Assembly: GCF_027568395.1 (NCBI RefSeq)
Contig: NZ_JANKZL010000004.1
Location: 417,722-481,721 of the forward strand
DNA: 64,000 nucleotides
Direction of reading: 5' to 3'
Origin: Aminobacter sp. HY435
GTDB lineage: Bacteria > Pseudomonadota > Alphaproteobacteria > Rhizobiales > Rhizobiaceae
Shown: piece by piece, positions 17,403-27,968 of the stretch
Position numbering within the stretch: the first letter of the stretch is position 1
Layout of the letters: every line of letters begins with the position of its first letter
Position numbers and translations under genes: made by a program
The notes under the pieces: model-generated
Databases searched by the model: none
Told to the model about the DNA's origin: nothing
The model's input: only the letters and a program-made list of their open reading frames with translations

Positions 17403-17516
17403 AACCCTCGCTAGGTTGCTCTGGAGATTGCAGATCGTCTCCACCTTTGACCACGGATGTACTGGCATGGGATGTTGAGACGCTAGAGAAAGGTCGGGTT
17501 TGCCCCGGCCTTTTTT
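17402..17516 (+). ncRNA. Candidate small RNA or corA leader RNA
   Basis: There is no ORF here, but three successive stems can be drawn. They are CAACC/GGTTG at 17402-17418, TGGAGA/TCTCCA at 17422-17443, and an intrinsic terminator at 17489-17516. A CtrA-like box lies directly upstream. Since no gene precedes the terminator on this strand, it should end either a free small RNA or an attenuated leader of corA, whose start is 108 bases further on. The family was not recognised. Confidence 0.4.
17489..17516 (+). terminator. Intrinsic terminator upstream of corA
   Basis: AAAGGTCGGG pairs with CCCGGCCTTT (one G-T pair) across a five-base loop and runs into six Ts. It has the form of a classical rho-independent terminator, yet no protein gene lies before it. 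Confidence 0.8.
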
Positions 17517-17624
17517 GCTTTTGGAGATCATGGTGACAGGGTCTTCCCGGGGCCGGATTTGGCGCTATGGTGCACCAGCCCTCAAACAGGCGCTCACTCA
17601 ACCCCAGCATCGGGAGACCCGGCG

Positions 17625-18599
17625 ATGATCAAGGCTTTCGTCGTGGAAAACGACCGGCTCCGCCCGGCGGACGGAATGGATGCGGAACAGGATGCCATCG
17701 CCTGGGTGGATTTGTACAACCCGACCAGGGACGAAGAGGCTGCGATTGAAAAGCTGCTCGGCGTTGGCATCCCGACGCGCGAGGAGATGGAAGAGATCGA
17801 GATCTCCTCGCGGCTTTACGTCGAGGACGGCGCCTACTTCATGACCGCCACCTTGCCGTCGCAGGCCGATACGGATGAACCGGTGATGTCGCCGGTGACC
17901 TTCGTCCTGCGCCGCAATCTGCTCGTCACCATCCGCTATCACGAGCCCAAGGCGTTCCTCGCCTTCCCGATGCGGGCTGAAAAGGCGGCCATCGGCTGTA
18001 CCAGCAGCGACACCATCCTGGTCGGCCTGCTCGAAGCCATTGTCGACCGCCTGGCCGACGTGCTGGAGCGTATTTCGCGCGACGTCGAGGCGCTGTCCAA
18101 GGACATTTTCAACCCGACCGCCACCAAGGCGTCGAAGCGCGACCGAGACTTCCAGGTGATCCTCAAGGGCATCGGCCGCAAGGAGTCACTAACCGCCAAC
18201 ATGCGCGACAGCCTGACATCGCTGCAGCGCCTCTCCGGCTTTCTCGCCAACGCCACCACCCAGGGCAAGAATGGCAAGGATGCCAAGGCGCGGGTCAAGA
18301 CGCTGTCGCGCGACATCTCCTCGCTGACCGACCACGCCTCGTTCCAGTCGCAGAAGATCACCTTCCTGCTCGACGCCACACTTGGCATGATCAACATCGA
18401 GCAGAACGGCATCATCAAGATCGTCTCGGTGGCTGCGGTCGTGTTCCTGCCGCCGACACTCGTCGCCTCGATCTACGGCATGAACTTCGACCTGATGCCG
18501 GAGCTCAAATGGCTGTTCGGCTACCCCTTCGCGCTCGGCATGATGGTCGTCTCGGCGATCCTGCCCTACTGGTACTTCCGCCGCCGCGGCTGGCTGTGA
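17625..18599 (+). CDS. corA: CorA family magnesium/divalent cation transporter
   Basis: CorA is a pentameric channel that takes up Mg2+ (also Co2+ and Ni2+). The 324-residue product has the large cytoplasmic funnel domain, a long stalk helix (residues ~150-255), and two C-terminal membrane helices. The signature YGMNFDLMPEL is in the periplasmic loop, and a basic tail (YFRRRGWL) follows. The ATG at 17625 has GGGAGA upstream. Zinc-exporting ZntB relatives share the fold, but the GMN motif with MPEL favours CorA. A terminator-ended leader precedes the gene. Confidence 0.92.
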   Translation: MIKAFVVENDRLRPADGMDAEQDAIAWVDLYNPTRDEEAAIEKLLGVGIPTREEMEEIEISSRLYVEDGAYFMTATLPSQADTDEPVMSPVTFVLRRNLLVTIRYHEPKAFLAFPMRAEKAAIGCTSSDTILVGLLEAIVDRLADVLERISRDVEALSKDIFNPTATKASKRDRDFQVILKGIGRKESLTANMRDSLTSLQRLSGFLANATTQGKNGKDAKARVKTLSRDISSLTDHASFQSQKITFLLDATLGMINIEQNGIIKIVSVAAVVFLPPTLVASIYGMNFDLMPELKWLFGYPFALGMMVVSAILPYWYFRRRGWL

Positions 18600-18679
18600 C
18601 CCCACCCTCCCTGATCTGGCCTTGCAAGCCGCGTCCCGCCGGTTCAAGATAAATCGTACAAGATTGAACAGGATTGCCA

Positions 18680-19141
18680 ATGACCGCCAGGACATGGGCC
18701 TATGAGGATTTCGTCGAGGGCGCGGTAATCGCCCTCGGCTCGAAGACCGTCATGGCAGAAGAGATCGTCGAGTTCGCATCCGAATTCGATGCCCAGCCGT
18801 TTCATCTCGACGAGGAGGCAGGCAAGGCGAGCATCCTCGGCGGCCTGTCCGCTTCGGGCTGGCACACCTGCGCGATGTTCATGCGCATGCTGTGCGATGC
18901 CTTTCTGCTCGATTCCACCTCGCAGGGCTCACCCGGCGTCGACTTTGCGAAGTGGAAGAAGCCTGTGCTTGCCGGAGATGTCCTTAGCGGCCGCCTGACC
19001 ATCCTGACGACCCGGCAGTCGCGCTCGAAGCCGTCGCTCGGTTTCGTCACCTGGCACGCCGAGCTTCTGAACCAGAGGGACGAGATCGTCTTCGAGTTCC
19101 AGAACAGCTGCATGTTCCTGACCAGGGAGGCCGCGCAATGA
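18680..19141 (+). CDS. MaoC family dehydratase (first of pair)
   Basis: This 153-residue hot-dog fold protein resembles MaoC-like (R)-specific enoyl-CoA hydratases. The hydratase-2 catalytic area is visible as FASEFDAQPFHLDEEAG (Asp and His of the DxxxxH motif), then GGLSASGWHTCAMFMRM. Its ATG at 18680 overlaps a TTG two codons earlier and has a weak AACAGG ribosome site. The last four bases overlap the second MaoC gene, so the two may form a heteromer. The acyl-CoA substrate and pathway are not evident from neighbours. Confidence 0.88.
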   Translation: MTARTWAYEDFVEGAVIALGSKTVMAEEIVEFASEFDAQPFHLDEEAGKASILGGLSASGWHTCAMFMRMLCDAFLLDSTSQGSPGVDFAKWKKPVLAGDVLSGRLTILTTRQSRSKPSLGFVTWHAELLNQRDEIVFEFQNSCMFLTREAAQ

Positions 19142-19596
19142 CGCTCGACGAGTATCTGGGCATCGGCGTCACCATCACCCTCGGCAGCCATCGCTTCGAC
19201 GCCGAGTCAATCAAGGACTTTGCCCGCAAATACGACCCGCAGCCGTTCCACACCGACGAGGAGGCAGCCAGGCACAGCGTGTTCGGCCGACTTTGCGCCT
19301 CCGGCTGGCACACGACCGCAGCCTGGATGAAGCTCAACCTCGCCCATCGCGGACGCGCCTGGGTAGGCCCCGGACCCCGGCCGGAATTCGGCCCCTCGCC
19401 CGGCTTCAAGAACCTCAAATGGCTGAAGCCCGTCTATGCCGGCGAAACGGTCACATACACGCGCACCGGCATCGACCATCGCCCGCTCGCCTCGCGGCCG
19501 GGCTGGCGCATCATGACGCTGCATTCCGAAGGCTTCGACAGCACCGGCGACAAGGTCGTCGAGTTCGATAGCGCCGTGCTGGTCAAGGTGGGGTAA
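19138..19596 (+). CDS. MaoC family dehydratase (second of pair)
   Basis: This 152-residue hot-dog fold protein is clearly paralogous to the preceding gene (FARKYDPQPFHTDEEAA matching FASEFDAQPFHLDEEAG, and CASGWHTTAAWMK matching SASGWHTCAMFMR). The catalytic Asp and His are kept in both copies. The start overlaps the upstream stop (ATGA). The tandem arrangement suggests a two-subunit hydratase or a duplication with substrate divergence. It converges with apt after about 140 bases. Confidence 0.88.
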   Translation: MTLDEYLGIGVTITLGSHRFDAESIKDFARKYDPQPFHTDEEAARHSVFGRLCASGWHTTAAWMKLNLAHRGRAWVGPGPRPEFGPSPGFKNLKWLKPVYAGETVTYTRTGIDHRPLASRPGWRIMTLHSEGFDSTGDKVVEFDSAVLVKVG

Positions 19597-19735
19597 CAGG
19601 CTCATTCACCAAGAGCAGGAGACCGCCAAATCGGGTTCAGCGGCAGTTCGCCTGAGCTTCGGCCCGGCAGGTAGCGGTCACAACGCCAAGGGCCACGTGG
19701 TGTTGGAGAGTTCACCACGCCACGAGAAGGCCTTG

Positions 19736-20281
19736 TCAGTGCCCGTCAAAGGCAACCAGCGTGCGGACGTCGACGCCGAGCGCTTCGAGCTTCTTGCGGC
19801 CTCCCAGCTCCGGCAAATCGATAACGAAGCAGGCGGCAACGATGTCGGCTCCGATCTGGCGCAGCAGCTTGACGGCGGCTTCCGCAGTGCCGCCGGTGGC
19901 GATCAGGTCGTCGACCAGGATGACCTTTTCGCCCGGCTTGACCGCATCCTTGTGCATCTCCATCTCGTCGATGCCGTATTCCAGGCTGTAGGCGATGCGC
20001 ACGGTCTCGTGCGGCAGCTTGCCCTTCTTGCGGATCGGCACGAAGCCGGCCGACATCTGGTGCGCCATGGCGCCGCCCAGGATGAAGCCACGCGCCTCGA
20101 TGCCGGCGATCTTGGAGACCTGGGTTCCGGCATAGGGGTGGACCAGCTCATCGATGGCGCGGCGGAAAGCGCGCGCGTCGCCGAGCAGCGTGGTGATGTC
20201 GCGGAACATGACGCCCGGCTGCGGATAGTCGGGAATGTTGCGGATCGAGTCGCGCAGCGTCTGTTCAAGGGAAGAGTTCAT
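19736..20281 (-). CDS. apt: Adenine phosphoribosyltransferase
   Basis: Apt salvages adenine to AMP using PRPP. The 181-residue protein has the expected length and begins with [20 protein letters not shown], giving [17 protein letters not shown] near residue 18. It carries the base-binding area [11 protein letters not shown] and the PRPP motif [17 protein letters not shown] near residue 120. It lies downstream of the cytochrome bc1 operon on the same strand but is separated from it by a clear terminator, so it is likely transcribed on its own. Confidence 0.95.
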   Translation of the reverse strand: MNSSLEQTLRDSIRNIPDYPQPGVMFRDITTLLGDARAFRRAIDELVHPYAGTQVSKIAGIEARGFILGGAMAHQMSAGFVPIRKKGKLPHETVRIAYSLEYGIDEMEMHKDAVKPGEKVILVDDLIATGGTAEAAVKLLRQIGADIVAACFVIDLPELGGRKKLEALGVDVRTLVAFDGH

Positions 20282-20420
20282 CAGTGGGGGCTCCGTTGCC
20301 TGCAGCGGCGCACGCGAGGGAGCGCAAAGGACGCTGCAGCACTTTGAATTTGCGCATGCGCCCGACGAAAACCGTCGCTGGCTTCCGGGCCATGCCCGAC
20401 ACTTTTGCCGGGTTGGGCGG

Positions 20421-20449
20421 CAAAAGAAAAGGGCGCCTTTCGGCGCCCC
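20421..20449 (-). terminator. Terminator after the cytochrome bc1 operon
   Basis: GGGCGCC at 20431-20437 pairs with GGCGCCC at 20442-20448 around a TTTC loop. Read on the minus strand it is followed by TTTTCTTTT. It lies 28 bases past the petC stop. Confidence 0.88.
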
Positions 20450-20476
20450 CTCGATTTCTTTGTCGGCTTGTCGAGA

Positions 20477-21337
20477 TCAGTGAGCGTTGGCCCAGACCTT
20501 GCGCTTGGTCGCGTAGACCAGGCCAGCAAACAGCACCAGGAAGATCATGACGGCGAAGCCGGTCTGCTTGCGCGCTTCGAGGTGCGGCTCGGCCGCCCAC
20601 ATCAGGAACGCGGCAACGTCCTTGGAGTACTGGTCGACCGTCTCGGGCGCGCCATCCTCGTAGGTCACCTGGCCGTCCGAAAGCGGCTTGGCCATGGCCA
20701 GCGACTTGCCGGCGATGAAGTACGGGTTGTAGTGCGTGCCCTCGGCGATTTCCATGCCGGCCGGCGGCTGCTCGTCATAGCCGGTCAGAAGCGCGTGGAT
20801 ATAGTCCGGACCGTTCGACGCATACATCGTGAAGATGTCGAAGACGAAGGTCGGGAAGCCGCGCTCGACGCCGCGCGCCTTGGCGATCAGCGAGAAGTCG
20901 GGTGGAGCAGCGCCGTTGTTGGCCAGGGCAGCAGCAACGCTGTTGGGGAACGGCGAAGGGAAATGATCGCCCGGCAGAGCCTTGCGCATGAACATTTCGC
21001 CATCGGCGTTCGGACCGTCCTGCACTTCGTACTCGGCGGCGAAGGCCTTCACCTGGGCCTCGTTGTAGCCGAGATCCTCCAGCGTGCGGAACGCCACAAG
21101 GTCCATCGAATGACAGGCCGAGCAGACTTCCTTGTAGATCTTCAGGCCGCGCTGCAGCTGAGCCTTGTCGTAGGTGCCGAACGGCCCTGCAAAGGTCCAG
21201 TCCATTTCCTTCGGCTTGTGGATCGGGAAGTGCGTCGGCTCAGCCGCGTTGTGCGCTTCCTCGGCTGCGAAGGCTACGCCGGTAGCCCCGGCGAGCACGA
21301 AGCCAATGGCAGCCAGACCATTGAGAATCTTTTTCAT
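20477..21337 (-). CDS. petC: Cytochrome c1 of the bc1 complex
   Basis: Cytochrome c1 accepts electrons from the Rieske protein and passes them to cytochrome c in the periplasm. The 286-residue protein has an N-terminal signal peptide (cleavage probably after VAFA, ~residue 24). The covalent heme motif CSACH is at residues 72-76, with a methionine-containing late segment, and a C-terminal membrane anchor (ARKQTGFAVMIFLVLFAGLVY) precedes KRKVWANAH. It is a separate gene here, unlike the petB-petC fusion (fbcH) of Bradyrhizobium. It lies 29 bases after petB. Confidence 0.96.
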   Translation of the reverse strand: MKKILNGLAAIGFVLAGATGVAFAAEEAHNAAEPTHFPIHKPKEMDWTFAGPFGTYDKAQLQRGLKIYKEVCSACHSMDLVAFRTLEDLGYNEAQVKAFAAEYEVQDGPNADGEMFMRKALPGDHFPSPFPNSVAAALANNGAAPPDFSLIAKARGVERGFPTFVFDIFTMYASNGPDYIHALLTGYDEQPPAGMEIAEGTHYNPYFIAGKSLAMAKPLSDGQVTYEDGAPETVDQYSKDVAAFLMWAAEPHLEARKQTGFAVMIFLVLFAGLVYATKRKVWANAH

Positions 21338-21366
21338 TCCAAAATCCCTCTCAGATTCTCGTTGGC

Positions 21367-22668
21367 TCAGCCGCGGGTTTCAGGTGCAGCGGTCGCACCT
21401 GCAGGATGAGCGGAACCCGACTTGTTCTTCTCGAGCACGGCTTCCGTGATCGAATTGGGCAGGCGGCGCGGCGTCTCGATGAGACCGAGGACCGGCATGA
21501 TGACCAGGAAGAACGCGAAGTAGTAAAGCGTGGCCAGCTGCGACATGATCACGTAGGCGCCTTCAGCCGGACGGGAGCCGAGCCAGCCAAGGAAGATGGC
21601 GTTGGCAACGAAGAGCCAGAAGAACAGCTTGTACCAGGGACGGTAGACGGCCGAACGGACCTTCGAGGTGTCCAGCCACGGCACCACGAACAGCACGGCG
21701 ATCGAACCGAACATGGCCAGCACGCCGCCGAGCTTGGAATCGATCGGCCCGATGTTGAAGGTGATGGCGCGCAGGATCGCGTAGAACGGCAGGTAGTACC
21801 ATTCCGGAACGATGTGCGACGGGGTCTTCAGCGAGTCGGCCATGATGTAGTTGTCGGGATGGCCGAGGAAGTTCGGGATGTAGAAGATGAAGTAGGCGAA
21901 CACGGCCAGGAACACGACCATGGCGAAACCATCCTTGATGGTCGCATAGGGCGTGAAGGCGACAGTGTCGGTCTTCGACTTCACTTCGATGCCGGTCGGG
22001 TTGGTCTGGCCGACGACGTGCAGAGCCCAGACGTGCAGGATGACGACGCCGGCGATCATGAACGGCAGCAGGTAGTGCAGCGCAAAGAAGCGGTTCAGCG
22101 TCGGATTGTCGACGGCAAAGCCGCCGAGCAGCAGCTGCTGGACCCACTCGCCGACCACGGGAATGGCGGTGAAGAAGCCGGTGATGACGGTCGCGCCCCA
22201 GAAGGACATCTGCCCCCAGGGCAGAACGTAGCCCATGAAGCCGGTTGCCATCATCAGCAGGTAGATGATGCAGCCGAGGATCCACAAAAGCTCACGCGGC
22301 GCCTTGTAGGAGCCGTAGTAAAGACCGCGCATGATGTGGATGTAGACGGCGATGAAGAAGAACGACGCGCCGTTGGAGTGCATGTAGCGCAGCAGCCAGC
22401 CGGAGTTGACGTCGCGCATGATCTTTTCGACCGACTGGAAGGCCAGCGTCGTGTCGTTGGCGTAGTGCATGGCCAGCACGACGCCGGTCAGGATCTGCGC
22501 CACCAGCATGATCGAGAGAATGCCGCCGAAGGTGTAGGCGTAATTCAGGTTGCGCGGAACTGGGTAGGAAACGAACGAATCGTGCACCAGCCGCGGCAGC
22601 GGCATGCGTGCATCGATCCAGCGGCCGATGCCAGTTGTGGGCGAATAGGTCGAGTGTCCACCGCTCAT
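21367..22668 (-). CDS. petB: Cytochrome b of the bc1 complex
   Basis: This 433-residue integral membrane subunit carries hemes bL and bH and the Qo and Qi quinone sites. Visible hallmarks are [13 protein letters not shown] near the start, [25 protein letters not shown] with heme-ligand histidines, the [17 protein letters not shown]o region, and [15 protein letters not shown], which contains the PEWY motif. The C-terminal tail has a lysine/serine/alanine-rich end not seen in mitochondrial forms. It is flanked by petA upstream (19-base gap) and petC downstream. Confidence 0.97.
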   Translation of the reverse strand: MSGGHSTYSPTTGIGRWIDARMPLPRLVHDSFVSYPVPRNLNYAYTFGGILSIMLVAQILTGVVLAMHYANDTTLAFQSVEKIMRDVNSGWLLRYMHSNGASFFFIAVYIHIMRGLYYGSYKAPRELLWILGCIIYLLMMATGFMGYVLPWGQMSFWGATVITGFFTAIPVVGEWVQQLLLGGFAVDNPTLNRFFALHYLLPFMIAGVVILHVWALHVVGQTNPTGIEVKSKTDTVAFTPYATIKDGFAMVVFLAVFAYFIFYIPNFLGHPDNYIMADSLKTPSHIVPEWYYLPFYAILRAITFNIGPIDSKLGGVLAMFGSIAVLFVVPWLDTSKVRSAVYRPWYKLFFWLFVANAIFLGWLGSRPAEGAYVIMSQLATLYYFAFFLVIMPVLGLIETPRRLPNSITEAVLEKNKSGSAHPAGATAAPETRG

Positions 22669-22687
22669 GGAATTAAGTCCCCCTGCC

Positions 22688-23251
22688 TCAGCCTATCCGG
22701 ATCGTCGTGTCGGAAATAAACTGGAATGTCGGAATATGAAGGTTCTCCGGCGCCGGTCCTTTGCGGATGCGGCCCGCGGTATCGTAGTGGGAGCCGTGGC
22801 ACGGGCAGAACCAGCCGCCGAAATCGCCCTGCTGGCCGAGCGGCACGCAACCCAGATGGGTGCAGACGCCAACCATGACCAGCCAGTTTTCCTTGCCTTC
22901 GCCAGCCGTGCGATCGATGTCGTTGGCGGGTGCGTCGGCAGCGATGTTGGCGTTGCGCGCGATCGGATCCTTGAGATCGACCAGCGGCACTTCCTGCGCC
23001 GCCTTGACTTCTTCAGGCGTACGATTGCGGATGAACACCGGCTTGCCGCGCCACTTGACGGTCAGCGACATGCCTGGCGTCAGCGTCGAGACGTCGACTT
23101 CCACCGAGGAAGCGGCCAGCGTCGAAGCATCAGGACGCATCTGGTCGATGAACGGCCAAGCGAGGGCGCCGGCTCCGACCACGCCGGCCATGCCGGTGGC
23201 CACATAAAGAAAATCGCGGCGATTGGGCTCGCTCGTATCGGTTGCGCTCAC
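22688..23251 (-). CDS. petA: Rieske iron-sulfur protein of the bc1 complex
   Basis: The Rieske protein transfers electrons from ubiquinol to cytochrome c1. The 187-residue product has an N-terminal [13 protein letters not shown] stretch that fits a Tat-type membrane anchor. The 2Fe-2S site is CTHLGC (Cys130, His132) and CPCHGSH (Cys149, His152), with Cys135 and Cys151 for the disulfide. It is the first gene of petABC; the promoter should lie in the 318-base region upstream. Confidence 0.96.
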   Translation of the reverse strand: MSATDTSEPNRRDFLYVATGMAGVVGAGALAWPFIDQMRPDASTLAASSVEVDVSTLTPGMSLTVKWRGKPVFIRNRTPEEVKAAQEVPLVDLKDPIARNANIAADAPANDIDRTAGEGKENWLVMVGVCTHLGCVPLGQQGDFGGWFCPCHGSHYDTAGRIRKGPAPENLHIPTFQFISDTTIRIG

Positions 23252-23569
23252 GGGACCTGATCCTTTTGCCTCAATTCCAACCGGAGGCTGAGCACTTGTC
23301 CCCGCTCAACAATGCCAGCCCGACGGCGCATGGCTACCAGGCTAGCGAATTCCTCCGGCATTTGGACTTCGGTTTATGCGTGAAGGCCGTTTTTGTCCAG
23401 ACTGGACAAGACACATGGGCAGATTGTCGCGGGGTTCAAGCAAGGCAGTGGAAAACCTTAGCGGAATGGCGAAATTCAGCGGGTTTCGGCTCCCCGAGCC
23501 TGGATCGCAAGGCGACCCCGTTCGCGCTGACGCCGGCTGCTCCGCAAGCTGGACAGCCGCGCGACCTGG
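23252..23569. other. Intergenic region upstream of petA
   Basis: These 318 bases lack a convincing gene. They hold the petABC promoter side (petA reads away at 23251) and the 3' flank of the DUF6665 gene. The one clear signal is the inverted repeat at 23393-23409. Confidence 0.6.
23393..23409. promoter_or_regulatory. TTGTCCAG-A-CTGGACAA inverted repeat upstream of petABC
   Basis: A perfect 8-base inverted repeat with a one-base centre lies about 140 bases upstream of the petA start. Its size and symmetry fit an operator for a dimeric regulator. It does not match the FNR/FixK consensus (TTGAT-N4-ATCAA). Confidence 0.35.
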
Positions 23570-23881
23570 TCAGGCCGCGCCGAGTCGCACCAGCACCTCT
23601 CCTGGGATTGCGTAGTCGCGGATGGCATCGTCATGACGGCGCAATCCGCACAGCTCCCGCTGGATGAAATAGGCGTAGACGGCGTCCGCCGCCGCCTTGA
23701 GCAGGACGCGGCGCTCCCCGGCCTCGCCCTTGTGCTCGTTGAGCTTGCCAAGAGCTGCGGCTACGCGCTCGCCCGAGCGCCCGAGTGCCACCGCCTTTTC
23801 CGCCAGCAACTCGTACTCGAGCACGTTGAACGCCTGCTCGGAGCGGGTCGAGAGTATCGAGGGCGGGCGGACGGATGACAT
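23570..23881 (-). CDS. DUF6665 family protein
   Basis: This 103-residue, mostly helical protein begins with SSVRPPSILSTRSEQAFNVLEYELLAEKA and is followed by a charged helix and AAADAVYAYFIQRELCGLRRHDDAI. It matches my memory of a small conserved rhizobial family labelled DUF6665; no function is known. It sits between the ABC exporter genes and petA, ten bases before the end of the third exporter in the array, and on the same strand. It may have its own transcript. Confidence 0.7.
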   Translation of the reverse strand: MSSVRPPSILSTRSEQAFNVLEYELLAEKAVALGRSGERVAAALGKLNEHKGEAGERRVLLKAAADAVYAYFIQRELCGLRRHDDAIRDYAIPGEVLVRLGAA

Positions 23882-23890
23882 CGCCTGATA

Positions 23891-25759
<1,869 letters not shown>

Positions 25760-25790
25760 GTGGCCGCCCCCAAATTGAGATGGGGGCGCT

Positions 25791-25907
25791 GCCCCTCACC
25801 TTTGCCCTTTCTCCGCAAAGGATGTGGAGAGGGAGGCGTCAACGTCGCAACTTGTCCCTTCTCCCCGCCCTTCACGGGGTGAAGGTGCCGGAAGGCGGAT
25901 GAGGGGC
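25791..25907. repeat. CCCCTCA/TGAGGGG palindromic element, family B
   Basis: This element opens GCCCCTCACC and closes GATGAGGGGC. It has internal C-rich and G-rich arms (CCTTTCTCC...GGAGAGGG; CCCTTCTCCCCG...CGGGGTGAAGG). It is a diverged member of the family also seen at 45563, 58573, 60637 and 61114, here between two ABC exporter genes. Confidence 0.75.
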
Positions 25908-25925
25908 GGATTTCCCAAGCAAACG

Positions 25926-27803
25926 TCACGCCGGCCTCGATTCGTCGAGAACGCCGTCTTCGTGGAAAAGGAAGCCGCCGGACTGGCGCTTCCACAGCCG
26001 CGCGTAAAGCCCGTCGAGCGCCAGCAACTCGTCATGCGTGCCTTGTTCGGCGATGCCGCCCCTGTCGAGCACGATCAGCCGGTCGAGGGCCGCGATCGTC
26101 GACAACCGATGGGCGATGGCCAGCACCGTCTTGTCGGCCATCAGCGCCGTAAGGTTTTCCTGGATTGCCGCCTCGATGTCGCTGTCGAGTGCCGAGGTCG
26201 CCTCGTCGAGGATCAGGATCGGCGCATCCTTGAGGAAGACGCGCGCGATCGCCACGCGCTGGCGCTGACCGCCGGACAGCTTGACGCCGCGCTCGCCGAC
26301 GAACGCGTCGTAACCCTCGCGGCCGCGATTGTCGGCGAGCGTCTGGATGAAGTCGTGCGCTTCGGCCTTGCGCGCGGCAGCGACAACCTCTTCGTCCGAT
26401 GCATCCGGCTTGCCGAGCTTGATGTTGTCGCGCAGCGAACGGTGGAACAGCGCCGTGTCCTGGCTGACCACGCCGATCTGCCCGCGCAGTGAGTTCTGGG
26501 TGACGGACGAGATGTCCTGGCCGTCGATGAGGATCCGGCCGCCCTCCAGGTCGTAGAGTCGCAGGATGAGGTTGGCGAGCGTGGTCTTGCCGGCGCCGGA
26601 GGGTCCGACGATGCCGACCTTCTCGCCCGGCTTGACGGTCAGCTCGATGCCGTCGAGCACGCCGCCGCCCTTGCCATAGTGGAAGACGACGTGATCGACC
26701 TTGATCTCACCGCCCTTGACGACCAGCTCGCCGGCTCCGGGTCTGTCAACGAGGCCAAGCGGCTGGGAGATCAGCGCCTTGGAGTTTTCGAGCACGCCGA
26801 GGTTCCGGAGGATGCCGTTCAGCTGCATCATCAGCCGGCCGAGCAGCATGTTGAGGCGCAGGACAAGGCTGAGCGTGAAGGCGACCGCGCCGACCGAAAT
26901 GGCGCCCTCGACCCAGAGATGGATCGAATACCAGGCAATCACGGTGATCATGATGCCCGACAGCGTGGTCAGCGCCATGCGCACGCCGGTCAGCTTGCGG
27001 GTGAAGGGGCGCAGCGCGTCGAGATAGGTGTTGAAGCCGGAGCGGATGTAGCGGTCGTCGCCGTCGGCGGCGAACAGCTTCAGCGTCTGCACGTTGGAAT
27101 AGCTGTCGACGATACGGCCGTTGATCATCGATCCGGCCTCGGCTGTCGCCTCTGCGTGCTTGCGGATGGTGGGCAAATAGCGCCTGGCGAGGAAGCCGAA
27201 GGCGACGATCCAGACGACGACCAGTGCTGCCAGCCGCCAGTCGAGGCCGGCGACCACGGCAAGCGTGGTGACCGTGTAGACGATCATGAACCACACGACC
27301 TCGATGAAGCTTTCCATCAGGTCGCCGGTCGCCTGCCCAGCCTGCCAGACCTTGGTGGCGATGCGGCCGGCGAAGTCGTTCTGGAAGAAGGAATAGGACT
27401 GGCGCGAGACGTGGCGATGCGCCTGCCAGCGCACGAGGTTGTAGAAGCCGGGCGTGATGGTCTGCTCGTCGACCAGCGCCGACATGCCGACGACGATGGT
27501 GCGGATGACCAGAACGGTGAGTGCCATGAACAATAGTTCTGGGCCGGCATGCGCCCAGAGCGAGTCCCAGCTGCGGTCGGCGGGCATCTGGTCGAGGATA
27601 TCGACGAGGCGGCCGACGAAGTAGAACAGCCCGGCTTCGACGAGCGGGGCGATGCCGCCGATCACCAGCATGGCGAAGAAGGCCAACCGTGCCTGGCCGA
27701 CATAGTGCCAGATGAAGCCCCAGACCGACGACGGCGGCCTGAACTCTTTCGGTTCCCGGAAGGGATAAACCCAGCTTTCGAACCATTTGTAGATTCTGTT
27801 CAT
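25926..27803 (-). CDS. ABC exporter, fused permease-ATPase (middle of three)
   Basis: This exporter of about 625 residues has the same layout as its neighbours: six membrane helices, then an ATPase with GPSGAGKTT, LSGGQRQR, ILILDEATSALDSD and IAHRLST. The ATG at 27803 was preferred over a GTG two codons earlier because MNRIYKWFESW matches the short amphipathic start of the downstream-numbered paralogue. The aspartate after TSALD in place of the usual E/D position is conservative. Catalytic residues look intact, so all three proteins should hydrolyse ATP. Confidence 0.9.
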   Translation of the reverse strand: MNRIYKWFESWVYPFREPKEFRPPSSVWGFIWHYVGQARLAFFAMLVIGGIAPLVEAGLFYFVGRLVDILDQMPADRSWDSLWAHAGPELLFMALTVLVIRTIVVGMSALVDEQTITPGFYNLVRWQAHRHVSRQSYSFFQNDFAGRIATKVWQAGQATGDLMESFIEVVWFMIVYTVTTLAVVAGLDWRLAALVVVWIVAFGFLARRYLPTIRKHAEATAEAGSMINGRIVDSYSNVQTLKLFAADGDDRYIRSGFNTYLDALRPFTRKLTGVRMALTTLSGIMITVIAWYSIHLWVEGAISVGAVAFTLSLVLRLNMLLGRLMMQLNGILRNLGVLENSKALISQPLGLVDRPGAGELVVKGGEIKVDHVVFHYGKGGGVLDGIELTVKPGEKVGIVGPSGAGKTTLANLILRLYDLEGGRILIDGQDISSVTQNSLRGQIGVVSQDTALFHRSLRDNIKLGKPDASDEEVVAAARKAEAHDFIQTLADNRGREGYDAFVGERGVKLSGGQRQRVAIARVFLKDAPILILDEATSALDSDIEAAIQENLTALMADKTVLAIAHRLSTIAALDRLIVLDRGGIAEQGTHDELLALDGLYARLWKRQSGGFLFHEDGVLDESRPA

Positions 27804-27907
27804 CAGCACTCTGGGTTATCTGGCGGCAACGACTCACTATTTTCGGATCGAAGCATTTCGAAGGCAACGCCCTTTGCCGGTCGTTGTTCCCGCTGGGAGC
27901 CTAAGCG

Positions 27908-27953
27908 CCCCCTCACCCGGCCTCCGCTGCGCAGCGGAGGCCGGGTGAGGGGG
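27908..27953. repeat. 46-base perfect palindrome between ABC exporter genes
   Basis: Two 23-base arms (27908-27930 and 27931-27953) are exact reverse complements with no spacer, starting CCCCCTCACCCGG and ending CCGGGTGAGGGGG. The outer CCCCTCA/TGAGGGG ends match family B. It may form a cruciform or a strong RNA hairpin between two exporters. Confidence 0.88.
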
Positions 27954-27968
27954 AAGCGCGTCCCTGCC

